From: Pseudomonadota bacterium
GTDB lineage: Bacteria; Pseudomonadota; Gammaproteobacteria; Burkholderiales; Ferrovaceae
DNA: 23,397 bases
Direction: 5' to 3'
NCBI GenBank assembly: GCA_021804705.1
Contig: JAJZHC010000005.1
Coordinates: 1 to 23,397, forward strand
Of this stretch, positions 7,317-14,539 are shown piece by piece (positions within the stretch are counted from its first letter, which is position 1; the number at the start of each line of letters is the position of its first letter). The position numbers were made by a program, and so were the translations under genes. The notes under the pieces were generated by a model. The model was not told the origin of the DNA. It searched no databases and saw nothing but the letters and a program-made list of their open reading frames with translations.

Positions 7317-7709
7317 ATGAAACGCGAAAACATTTCCAGCGGTTCCACCTGGGAACCCATCATTGGTTACTCCCGCGCCGTTAAAGTAGGGGCGCATGTG
7401 GCCGTTTCGGGCACCACGGGCACCGGCGCCGACGGCAAGCTGGTGGGTCCGGGCGATCCCGAAGCCCAGACCCTGCAGGCGCTCAAGAATCTGGAGGCCG
7501 CCCTTGACCGCGCCGGGGCCAGCCTGAAGCATGTGGTACGCACCCGCATGTTCGTCACCCAGATCGACCAGTGGGAAAAAATTGCCCGGGCTCACGGCCA
7601 GATGTTCGGTGAGATTCGCCCGGCCACCACCCTGGTGGAAGTCAAGCGCCTGATTGATCCCGAGATGCTGATCGAGATCGAGGCAGACGCCATCATCAGC
7701 GACGACTGA
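7317..7709 (+). CDS. RidA/YjgF-family protein lacking the deaminase arginine
   Basis: A 130-residue Rid-superfamily protein. RidA members hydrolyse reactive enamine/imine intermediates made by PLP enzymes. Family segments are HVAVSGTTG (27-35), ALKNLEAALDRAGASL (55-70), RTRMFVT (75-81) and the C-terminal VEVKRLIDPEMLIEIEADAI. In archetypal RidA the segment before that strand reads PARS, where Arg105 is needed for imine hydrolysis. Here it reads PATT, with Thr104 at the Arg position. This places the protein with the non-RidA subgroups (Rid4-7 type), whose roles are mostly unknown, so I give no gene symbol. ATG 7317 follows AGAAGG at 7305-7310. The 3' end overlaps that of prpE by 14 nt, tail to tail. 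Confidence 0.9.
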   Translation: MKRENISSGSTWEPIIGYSRAVKVGAHVAVSGTTGTGADGKLVGPGDPEAQTLQALKNLEAALDRAGASLKHVVRTRMFVTQIDQWEKIARAHGQMFGEIRPATTLVEVKRLIDPEMLIEIEADAIISDD

Positions 7710-9603
7710 CCAACGCTGCGCGGATCTGTTCCAGGGCCGAGGCGTCATCCAGGGTGGTCAGATCGCCAGGGTCACGGCCTTCGGCCAGTGCCTGTATGCT
7801 TCGTCGCAGCAACTTGCCGGAGCGGGTTTTAGGCAACAGGGTCACAAAATGTACGCGCGCCGGACGGGCGATGCCGCCCAGGCGCTGGTCCACGGTTTCC
7901 ATCACCTCCTTCTCCAGCGCGGCCAGCGCCGCATCGTCTTGCAGGCTGCTGGCATTCCTGACCACGGCAAAAGCCACCGGCACCTGCCCCTTGACCTTGT
8001 CCTCCACCCCCACCACGGCCACTTCGGCGATGTTGGCATGTCCGCTGATGGCCTCTTCGATCTCGCGCGTGCCCAGCCGATGTCCTGCGACGTTGATGAC
8101 GTCATCGGTCCGCCCCAGGATGAAATAATAACCATCCTGATCGCGGATGCCCCAATCGAAAGAGGAATACACCTTACGCTCTTTGAGCAGCGAAAAATAA
8201 GTGCTGACAAAGCGCGCATCGTCACCCCAGATGGTGCTGAGACAGCCCGGCGGCAGGGGGGGCACGATGGCGAGTACACCCTTCTGGTCAGCCCCCACTT
8301 CCTGCCCAGTGTTTTCATCCAGCAACGCCACGTTGTAGCCGTACACGGGAAAGCTTGGGCTGCCGTACTTGCGCGGCGTATCTTCCACACCCGGCATGGC
8401 GGAAAGGATGGGCCAGCCCGTTTCCGTTTGCCAGTAATTATCCACCACAGGCACCGCGAGGCCGTCCGAAATCCAGCGTGCCGTAGGTTCGTCCAGCGGC
8501 TCACCCGCCAGGAACAGGGTGCGCAACGACTGGAGGTTGTGCTGGGAAAGGTATTTGGGATCCTGTTTTTTCAGGACGCGAATGGCCGTGGGTGAACTGA
8601 ACATCACCGTCACGCCTTGCTGCGCCACGATCTTCCACCAGATGCCGGCATCCGGCCGGGTGGGCAGTCCTTCGTACATGATGGTGGTCATGCCGTGAAT
8701 CAACGGCGCGTAAACGATGTAGGAATGCCCCACCACCCAGCCGATGTCCGAAGTGGTGAACATGGCCTCGCCGGGCTTGCCGCAGAAAATATGGTGCATG
8801 GATGCCGCCAGCGCCACCGCATAGCCGCCCGTATCCCGCTGTACGCCCTTGGGCTTGCCGGTGGTTCCTGAAGTGTAGAGGATGTAGGACGGCGCATTGG
8901 ATTCCAGCCATGTCACGGGTACCGTGGCCTCACCCACAGCCTCGCGCAATTCGGCGTAATCCACGTCGCGACCGGGCATACGGGACATCTCCGGGTCGAT
9001 GCCCCGATCGACGATCAGCACATGCTGAGGTGGAAACTGGGCCAGGCGGCACGCTTCATCCACCAGCGGTTTGTAACGCACACTTTTGCCGCTGCGCATG
9101 CCGGCATCGGCAGTGATCATCACAAGCGGCCGGGCATCGTCGATGCGGGTGGCAAGGCTGTGCGCTGCAAACCCCCCAAACACCACGGAATGAATGGCGC
9201 CGATGCGGGTGCAAGCCAGCATGGCAAAGAGCGCCTCCGCAATCATCGGCATGTAGATGATGACGCGATCCCCCTGCCCCACGCCAAGCCGCTTCAGGAC
9301 AGCGGCAAAACGGTTGACTTCGGCATGGAGCTGGCGAAAGGTGTAATGCTTCTCGACGCCGGTTTCGCTGGAGATGTAGACCACGGCATTCTGGTCTCCT
9401 CGCGCCGCCAGGTGCCGATCTACGGCGTTGTAGCACAGATTGGTTTTACCCCCCACAAACCATCGCGCAAACGGGGGGCGGCTGTAATCCAGGACCTGAT
9501 CAAATGGCGTTTCCCAGTGGACCAGCGTGGACTGTTCGCGCCAGAAACCGTCCGGATCCTGGATGGACCGTGCATGGAAGCGTTGCTGTATTTCTCCCGA
9601 CAT
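7696..9603 (-). CDS. prpE: Propionyl-CoA synthetase (propionate--CoA ligase)
   Basis: The enzyme activates propionate, and often acrylate or acetate, to the CoA thioester through an acyl-AMP intermediate. The 635-residue protein has the ANL adenylate-forming layout. The phosphate-binding loop YTSGTTGKPKG (243-253) is followed by VQRDTGGYAVAL, which is typical of PrpE. Motif DNYWQTETGWP lies at 388-398, GRTDDVINVAGHRL at 497-510, and catalytic Lys597 in PKTRSGKLLRR. ATG 9603 is chosen because GGAGGAAGG precedes it; the frame extends to 9654 without a family-like sequence. It is the last gene of the long leftward TCA block, 51 nt after acuI, whose product makes propionyl-CoA from acryloyl-CoA. 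An acetyl-CoA synthetase role (Acs) is the main alternative and is less likely. Confidence 0.92.
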   Translation of the reverse strand: MSGEIQQRFHARSIQDPDGFWREQSTLVHWETPFDQVLDYSRPPFARWFVGGKTNLCYNAVDRHLAARGDQNAVVYISSETGVEKHYTFRQLHAEVNRFAAVLKRLGVGQGDRVIIYMPMIAEALFAMLACTRIGAIHSVVFGGFAAHSLATRIDDARPLVMITADAGMRSGKSVRYKPLVDEACRLAQFPPQHVLIVDRGIDPEMSRMPGRDVDYAELREAVGEATVPVTWLESNAPSYILYTSGTTGKPKGVQRDTGGYAVALAASMHHIFCGKPGEAMFTTSDIGWVVGHSYIVYAPLIHGMTTIMYEGLPTRPDAGIWWKIVAQQGVTVMFSSPTAIRVLKKQDPKYLSQHNLQSLRTLFLAGEPLDEPTARWISDGLAVPVVDNYWQTETGWPILSAMPGVEDTPRKYGSPSFPVYGYNVALLDENTGQEVGADQKGVLAIVPPLPPGCLSTIWGDDARFVSTYFSLLKERKVYSSFDWGIRDQDGYYFILGRTDDVINVAGHRLGTREIEEAISGHANIAEVAVVGVEDKVKGQVPVAFAVVRNASSLQDDAALAALEKEVMETVDQRLGGIARPARVHFVTLLPKTRSGKLLRRSIQALAEGRDPGDLTTLDDASALEQIRAALVSRR

Positions 9604-9654
9604 GATGAGCCTTCCTCCAGAAATGGCGATGGACTGAGGGCTGGCGGCGATCAT

Positions 9655-10641
9655 TCAATCCGTCAGTTTGACGATGGTTCTTCCTGCACCTTCTCCCTTC
9701 ATCAGCTTTGCAAACACGCCATCCAGTTGCTCGAGCGTCACCTCGTGCATGATGGCATTCCAGTGTCGCGGACGCAGGTCAGTAGCCAGGCGATGCCACA
9801 CCTCCTGCCGCAGCGGCATGGGGCAGAGCACCGAATCGATACCCAGCAGGTTGACGCCCCGTAGAATGAAGGGCATGACGGTGGTATGCAGCTCGATGCC
9901 TCCTGTCAGCCCACTGCTGGCAATGGAACCATGCTGCTGCATGGTGCGTGTCAGCCAAGCCAGCATGGCCCCACCCACGGGGTCCACGGCGCCGGCCCAG
10001 AGGGCCTTTTCCAGGGGGCGCGAACCCAGATCGAGCGTGTTGCGCAACAGCACTTCCCTGGCCCCCAAACCCTTCAGGTAATCGGTCTGGTCGGCCTTGC
10101 CGGTAACGGCCGTGACTGCGTACCCCAGGCCAGACAGAAATTCCACGGCAAGGCTGCCCACCCCTCCCGTGGCCCCAGTCACCACCACCGGGCCATTTTC
10201 AGGCCGCAACCCGTTCTGTTCCAGCCTGACTACGGAAAGCGCCGCCGTAAACCCGGCCGTGCCAATGGCCATGGCTTCGCGCGCGGCCATCCCTGCCGGG
10301 CGATGCACCACCCAGTCACCCGGTACGCGCACATAGCGTGCATAGCCGCCATCATGCGCCACGCCAAGGTCGTAACCCGTCACCAGTACGGCATCACCCG
10401 GCTTGAAGCGCGCATCGGTGGATTCCTGCACGGCACCGGCCATATCGATGCCGCCCGTCATGGGCAGGCGGCGCATGATTTTTCCGGCACCCGTCGCGGC
10501 GAGCGCGTCCTTGTAGTTGACGCTGGAATATTCCGCCTTGATCAGGACGTCACCAGGAGGCAGATCGGCCAACTCCAGTGTCACGATCTTGCCGCAGGTG
10601 CGCCCCTCTACGGAATCCACGCGGTATGCCTTGAACGACAT
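9655..10641 (-). CDS. acuI: NADPH-dependent acryloyl-CoA reductase (AcuI/YhdH family MDR)
   Basis: A 328-residue quinone-oxidoreductase-like MDR protein of the AcuI/YhdH branch, which reduces toxic acryloyl-CoA to propionyl-CoA with NADPH. Visible are the N-terminal GroES-like part with SSVNYKDALAATG (39-51) and GIDMAGAV, the cofactor loop VVVTGATGGVGSLAVEFL, and SSGLTGGIELHTTVMPFILRG-type sequence in the second half. There are no zinc ligands. ATG 10641 is preceded by GGGAGAAA. It is followed by prpE, so the pair forms a propionate/acrylate module. Acryloyl-CoA may come from DMSP, 3-hydroxypropionate or side reactions of propionyl-CoA oxidation, and which applies here is unknown. A strong hairpin separates it from zapE. 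Confidence 0.9.
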   Translation of the reverse strand: MSFKAYRVDSVEGRTCGKIVTLELADLPPGDVLIKAEYSSVNYKDALAATGAGKIMRRLPMTGGIDMAGAVQESTDARFKPGDAVLVTGYDLGVAHDGGYARYVRVPGDWVVHRPAGMAAREAMAIGTAGFTAALSVVRLEQNGLRPENGPVVVTGATGGVGSLAVEFLSGLGYAVTAVTGKADQTDYLKGLGAREVLLRNTLDLGSRPLEKALWAGAVDPVGGAMLAWLTRTMQQHGSIASSGLTGGIELHTTVMPFILRGVNLLGIDSVLCPMPLRQEVWHRLATDLRPRHWNAIMHEVTLEQLDGVFAKLMKGEGAGRTIVKLTD

Positions 10642-10656
10642 GTCATTTCTCCCATG

Positions 10657-10676
10657 CCCCCCGCACTGACGGGGGG
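10657..10676 (-). terminator. GC hairpin between zapE and acuI (no U-tract)
   Basis: There is a perfect 7-bp inverted repeat: CCCCCCG at 10657-10663 and CGGGGGG at 10670-10676, with a 6-nt loop CACTGA. It lies just after the zapE stop and is followed on the minus strand by CATGGGAGAAATGAC and the acuI ATG, not by a T-run. It is therefore not a textbook intrinsic terminator. It could slow transcription, protect an upstream mRNA end, or lie close enough to the acuI ribosome binding site to affect initiation. Confidence 0.5.
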
Positions 10677-10681
10677 GGTGA

Positions 10682-11776
10682 TTAGCTTTTCAGGGTGGAC
10701 TGATACTCGGCCGTCTGCATTTCCAGCAGCCGGCTGACGGTGCGTTGAAACTCCTGGCCCAGATCGCCTTCCGGTTCCGGATAGAGCTGGTCTGGCAAGA
10801 CTTGTGCTGAAATCAGCAGCTTGACGTGCTGGTCGTAGAGGATGTCCACCAGCCAGGTCAGTCGTCGCGCCGCATCGCGCTGGCGCGCCGTCAGCACTGG
10901 CACGTTGGAGAGCAGCACCACATAGAATTTTTCAGCCAGTTCCAGATAGTCGCGTTGCGAACGCGCGCTGCCGCAGAGCGTGTCGAAATCAAACCAGATC
11001 ACGCCCTGGCCTATGCCCAGCACAGGCAGCAGACGCCCCATGACTTCAATGCCTTTGGCGGCTGAAGGCTGCGGGCAGTAAGCACGAAAGGCCTCCTGCA
11101 TGGCACCCTTGCTGGCACTGTCGAGCGGATGAAAGTAGGTGTCCAGATGTTCCAGGTCGCGCATACGATGGTCAATGTCGCCGTGAACCTCCAGCACGTC
11201 CAGGCGTTCCTTGATGATCTCGATGGCAGGCAAGAAACGTTCGCGCTGAAGCCCTTCAGGGTACAGGGCATCTGGAGCATAGTTGGAAGTAATCACCAGA
11301 ACCACACCCCAATTGATCATGTTCTCGAACAGCCGTTGCAGAATCATGGCATCGGCGATGTCGCTGACATGGAATTCATCGAAGCACAGTACGCGCGTCT
11401 GAACAGCGATTTCTGCCGCAACCATCTTCAGTGGGTCTTCCTGGTTGTGGATGCGGCGCATGCGCTCGTGCACGCTGGCCATGAATTCGTGGAAATGCAC
11501 GCGCCGCTTGCGGCGATAGGGCAAGGTGGAAAAAAATCCGTCCATCATGGCGCTTTTTCCGCGCCCCACGCCACCGTAAAGATACAGGCCACGGGGTGGC
11601 TCGCGGTTGCCAAACGTACGTGCCAGCAACGTCTGGCGGTAGCGCTTGAACGCCATCAGGTCATCGTGCAGCGCCTGCAGATGTGCGATGACCTGCAGTT
11701 GTGCAGGGTCGGGTTCGAAATCGGCGCGTTCGCTAAAGCTGCGATACCACCGCGCAGGGCCTGAAGATTCAGTCAT
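10682..11776 (-). CDS. zapE: Cell division protein ZapE (AFG1-family ATPase)
   Basis: ZapE is a cytoplasmic P-loop ATPase that interacts with FtsZ in E. coli; the mitochondrial AFG1/LACE1 relatives act in respiratory-chain protein quality control. From ATG 11776 the protein has 364 residues. The Walker A motif GGVGRGKS lies at 68-75 and Walker B LCFDEFHV at 130-137. The family block RVHFHEFMASVHERM lies near 92-106, and sensor segment VLVITSNYAPDALYPEGLQR follows. The start was chosen because the family begins shortly before the WYRSF block and AGGG lies just upstream; an extension to 11818 is possible but not conserved in kind. It sits 54 nt after lpdA. The position after the odh genes is typical of Betaproteobacteria and may reflect a link to respiratory complexes. 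Confidence 0.92.
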   Translation of the reverse strand: MTESSGPARWYRSFSERADFEPDPAQLQVIAHLQALHDDLMAFKRYRQTLLARTFGNREPPRGLYLYGGVGRGKSAMMDGFFSTLPYRRKRRVHFHEFMASVHERMRRIHNQEDPLKMVAAEIAVQTRVLCFDEFHVSDIADAMILQRLFENMINWGVVLVITSNYAPDALYPEGLQRERFLPAIEIIKERLDVLEVHGDIDHRMRDLEHLDTYFHPLDSASKGAMQEAFRAYCPQPSAAKGIEVMGRLLPVLGIGQGVIWFDFDTLCGSARSQRDYLELAEKFYVVLLSNVPVLTARQRDAARRLTWLVDILYDQHVKLLISAQVLPDQLYPEPEGDLGQEFQRTVSRLLEMQTAEYQSTLKS

Positions 11777-11830
11777 GACCCTGACAGTATCAACTCTGTC
11801 CGATGCGTGCAACTGCATGGCGCTGGGGCA

Positions 11831-13261
11831 TTACATGTTAAGGGTGCGGCCGTCCACTGCCAGGGCCGCTTCGTGGAAAACCTCAGAGAGCGCGGGATGG
11901 GCGTGCACGATGCGGGCTATATCCTCGCTGCTGGCACGAAATTCGAGCGCCACCACCGCTTCGGTGATGAGCTCGGAGGCAAAGGGCCCGATAATGTGCA
12001 CACCCAGGATGCGATCCGTGTTTTTGCAGGCCAGAATTTTTACGAAGCCCCGCGTCTCACCCAGCGCCTTGGCGCGACCGTTGGCGGCAAAGGGAAAACT
12101 GCCCGCCCGATAAGACGTTCCCGCCGCCTTGAGCTGCTCTTCGGTCTGCCCTACCCAGGCAATTTCCGGCGCGGTATAGATCACCCAGGGAATGGTGTTG
12201 AAATCAACATGGCTGTGCTGGCCTGCAATCTGCTCTGCCACGGCCACCCCTTCCTCTTCCGCCTTATGAGCCAGCATGGGCCCGCGCACCACGTCACCCA
12301 CGGCCCAGATGCCCGGAGTGGCCGTACGACAGTGCTCGTCCACTTCGACGAAACCGCGCGCGTCCACCTGTACTCCCACGGATGCGAGGTTAAGGCCTTC
12401 GGTGTTGGGTGCCCGTCCCACGGCAACGATGAGCCTGTCCACCTCGAGGGTTTTCTCGCCCTGGGCATCGGTGTAATGCACCTTGAGCGCCTTGGCCTTG
12501 CGTTCTACCTGCGTGACCTTGGCGCCCAGGTGAATCGCCAGGCCCTGGTCCTTGGTGAGACACTTGAACGCTTCCCTCGAGACCTGCCCGTCCACCGGCG
12601 GCAGGAAAGTCTCCATGGCTTCGAGGAGGGTAACCTCGCTGCCCAGCCGCTTCCAGACGCTGCCCATCTCAAGACCGATCACGCCCGCACCGATGATGCC
12701 CAGGCGCTTGGGCACTGTCGTCATGGCCAGCGCCCCCTCATTGTCGAGGATCAGCTGATTGTCCACGGGTGCCGCCGGAATGGGCCTGGGGACAGACCCC
12801 GTGGCCACCACCACATGGCGTGCCTGCAGGCTGGTTTCATTGTCGGCCTGGCGCACGGTGATGGCAAAGCCTTCTTCGGTGCGTCCAGCAAAACTGCCGT
12901 GACCATGGAACGAAGTGACCTTATTCTTTTTGAACAGATAAGCCACACCACCGGTGAGCTGGTCGACGATCTTGTCCTTGCGTGAGAGCATCTGCCCGAG
13001 ATCGAGACTCACCTCCCCGATGCGCACGCCATGTTCGGCATAATGATGCAGGGCACGCTCGTAGTTTTCGGACGATTCCAGCAGGGCCTTGGAAGGAATG
13101 CACCCCACGTTGAGGCAGGTGCCCCCCAGGCTCGGCTTGTTTTTGGCGTTGGTCCAGGCATCCACGCAAGCCACGGACAGGCCGAGCTGCGCCGCACGGA
13201 TTGCGGCAATATATCCACCGGGGCCGCCCCCGATCATGACCACGTCGAATTGTTGCGTCAT
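11831..13261 (-). CDS. lpdA: Dihydrolipoyl dehydrogenase (E3 of 2-oxoglutarate dehydrogenase)
   Basis: This FAD enzyme reoxidises dihydrolipoamide on the E2 subunit and reduces NAD+. The 476-residue protein starts with the FAD-binding GGGPGGYIAA (11-20). The redox disulfide is Cys49-Cys54 in GGTCLNVGCIPSKALL, and the NAD-binding loop is GIIGAGVIGLEMGSVW. The C-terminal catalytic pair is His455 and Glu460 in HAHPALSEVFHE. ATG 13261 follows GGAAAGG. It is 23 nt downstream of odhB, so it is the dedicated E3 of this complex. A second E3 for pyruvate dehydrogenase probably lies elsewhere, but that is not shown here. Confidence 0.96.
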   Translation of the reverse strand: MTQQFDVVMIGGGPGGYIAAIRAAQLGLSVACVDAWTNAKNKPSLGGTCLNVGCIPSKALLESSENYERALHHYAEHGVRIGEVSLDLGQMLSRKDKIVDQLTGGVAYLFKKNKVTSFHGHGSFAGRTEEGFAITVRQADNETSLQARHVVVATGSVPRPIPAAPVDNQLILDNEGALAMTTVPKRLGIIGAGVIGLEMGSVWKRLGSEVTLLEAMETFLPPVDGQVSREAFKCLTKDQGLAIHLGAKVTQVERKAKALKVHYTDAQGEKTLEVDRLIVAVGRAPNTEGLNLASVGVQVDARGFVEVDEHCRTATPGIWAVGDVVRGPMLAHKAEEEGVAVAEQIAGQHSHVDFNTIPWVIYTAPEIAWVGQTEEQLKAAGTSYRAGSFPFAANGRAKALGETRGFVKILACKNTDRILGVHIIGPFASELITEAVVALEFRASSEDIARIVHAHPALSEVFHEAALAVDGRTLNM

Positions 13262-13284
13262 CGCTACCTTTCCGTTTGAGTGAT

Positions 13285-14499
13285 TCAGATGTCCAGCAAC
13301 AGGCGCGCCGGATCTTCCATGGCATCCTTGATGGCCACTAGCGCCAGGACGGCTTCGCGCCCGTCAATCAGGCGATGGTCGTAGGACAATGCCAGGTAGT
13401 TGATGGGACGAATCACGATCTGGCCGTTCTCCACCACGGCGCGCTCCTTGGTGGCATGAATGCCCAGGATCGCCGATTGTGGCGGGTTGATGATCGGGGT
13501 GGAGAGCATGGAGCCGAACACGCCACCGTTGGAGATGGAGAACGTGCCTCCGGTCAACTCTTCCAGGGTGATCTTGCCGTCACGGGCGCGTTCACCAAAT
13601 TCTGCAATCTTCTTTTCGATCCCGGCAATGGACAGCTGGTCGGCATCACGCAGGATGGGGACCACAAGCCCCCGGGCGCTGCCTACTGCAATCCCGATAT
13701 CGAAATAGCCGTGATAGACGATGTCGCTGCCGTCCACCGAAGCATTGACTACGGGGTACTTCTTGAGCGCCGCCACGGCAGCCTTCACGAAAAAGGACAT
13801 GAAGCCCAGTTTGACCCCGTGCTCCTTCTCGAACTTGTCCTTGTATTTGCTGCGCAGATCCATCACGGGCTGCATGTTGACTTCGTTGAAGGTCGTGAGG
13901 ATCGCCGCAGTGGACTGGGATTGCACCAGGCGCTCAGCCACCCGTGCGCGTAGCCGGGTCATGGGCACCCGCTGCTCGGGGCGATTGCCCAGAGGCACGA
14001 CCACTTTCGGTTGGTCGAGCGCCGTGACGCGGGAGGCTGCAGGGGCCGTTGCACGGGCCAGGTGCGCGAGCGCGTCTTCCTTGGTGACGCGCCCGTCCTT
14101 GCCGGTTCCTGCCACGGTCGAAGGGTCCACTGCATGCTCGGCAAGGATTTTGCGTGCTGCGGGCATGGCCACACCTGCTGCACTGGCACTGGCCGTTGCA
14201 GGCGCCGTCGGAGCTGCGGCGGCAGCCTTGGGCGTGGCAGCAGGTTGGGCCGTTGCTTTGGCCTCGGTATCGAGGGTGGCGATGACTTCGCCACTGACCA
14301 CCAACGCTCCTTCCAGCTTCTTGATGTCCACCAAAACACCTGCGGCGGGTGCTGGCAGTTCCATGACCACCTTGTCGGTTTCGATGTCGATCAGGTTTTC
14401 GTCGCGCGCCACGGCTTCGCCGACCTTCTTATGCCACCCCAGCAGGGTGGCTTCGGCCACGGACTCGGACAACTGGGGAACCTTCACCTCGATCAGCAT
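13285..14499 (-). CDS. odhB: 2-oxoglutarate dehydrogenase E2, dihydrolipoyl succinyltransferase
   Basis: This is the core of the 2-oxoglutarate dehydrogenase complex and transfers the succinyl group from lipoyl to CoA. The 404-residue protein has one N-terminal lipoyl domain with lipoyl-Lys43 in IETDKVVMEL. An Ala/Pro/Thr-rich linker follows at about residues 80-110. Next is the E3-binding domain with ARKILAEHAVDPSTVAGTGK, then the catalytic domain ending with His375 and Asp379 in LSYDHRLIDGREA. The single lipoyl domain and SYDHR motif fit OdhB/SucB better than the pyruvate-dehydrogenase E2. ATG 14499 is preceded by AAGGGAG. It lies 30 nt after odhA, and that gap overlaps a perfect hairpin. 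Confidence 0.95.
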   Translation of the reverse strand: MLIEVKVPQLSESVAEATLLGWHKKVGEAVARDENLIDIETDKVVMELPAPAAGVLVDIKKLEGALVVSGEVIATLDTEAKATAQPAATPKAAAAAPTAPATASASAAGVAMPAARKILAEHAVDPSTVAGTGKDGRVTKEDALAHLARATAPAASRVTALDQPKVVVPLGNRPEQRVPMTRLRARVAERLVQSQSTAAILTTFNEVNMQPVMDLRSKYKDKFEKEHGVKLGFMSFFVKAAVAALKKYPVVNASVDGSDIVYHGYFDIGIAVGSARGLVVPILRDADQLSIAGIEKKIAEFGERARDGKITLEELTGGTFSISNGGVFGSMLSTPIINPPQSAILGIHATKERAVVENGQIVIRPINYLALSYDHRLIDGREAVLALVAIKDAMEDPARLLLDI

Positions 14500-14522
14500 G
14501 ATGTCTTAACTCCCTTTTGTGC

Positions 14523-14539
14523 TGCGTCCTCAGGACGCA
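14523..14539 (-). other. Hairpin spanning the odhA stop codon
   Basis: On the minus strand the sequence TGCGTCC-TGA-GGACGCA forms a perfect 7-bp stem with a 3-nt loop, and the loop is exactly the odhA TGA stop. No T-run follows; AAGGGAG for odhB lies about 9 nt further on. It may stabilise the upstream mRNA or affect termination and reinitiation at the odhA/odhB junction. With only seven pairs it could be chance, although the left arm also encodes the last odhA codons. Confidence 0.4.

Noticed and set aside
7260..7748. Upstream extension of fau in the same frame
   Set aside because: The extra 163 codons lie antisense to ridA and do not resemble cyclo-ligases, and two ATGs at 7259 and 7256 give the family length.
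11807..12985. Plus-strand open frame of 392 codons opposite lpdA
   Set aside because: It is antisense to a complete lpdA; composition and lack of domains mark it as a shadow.
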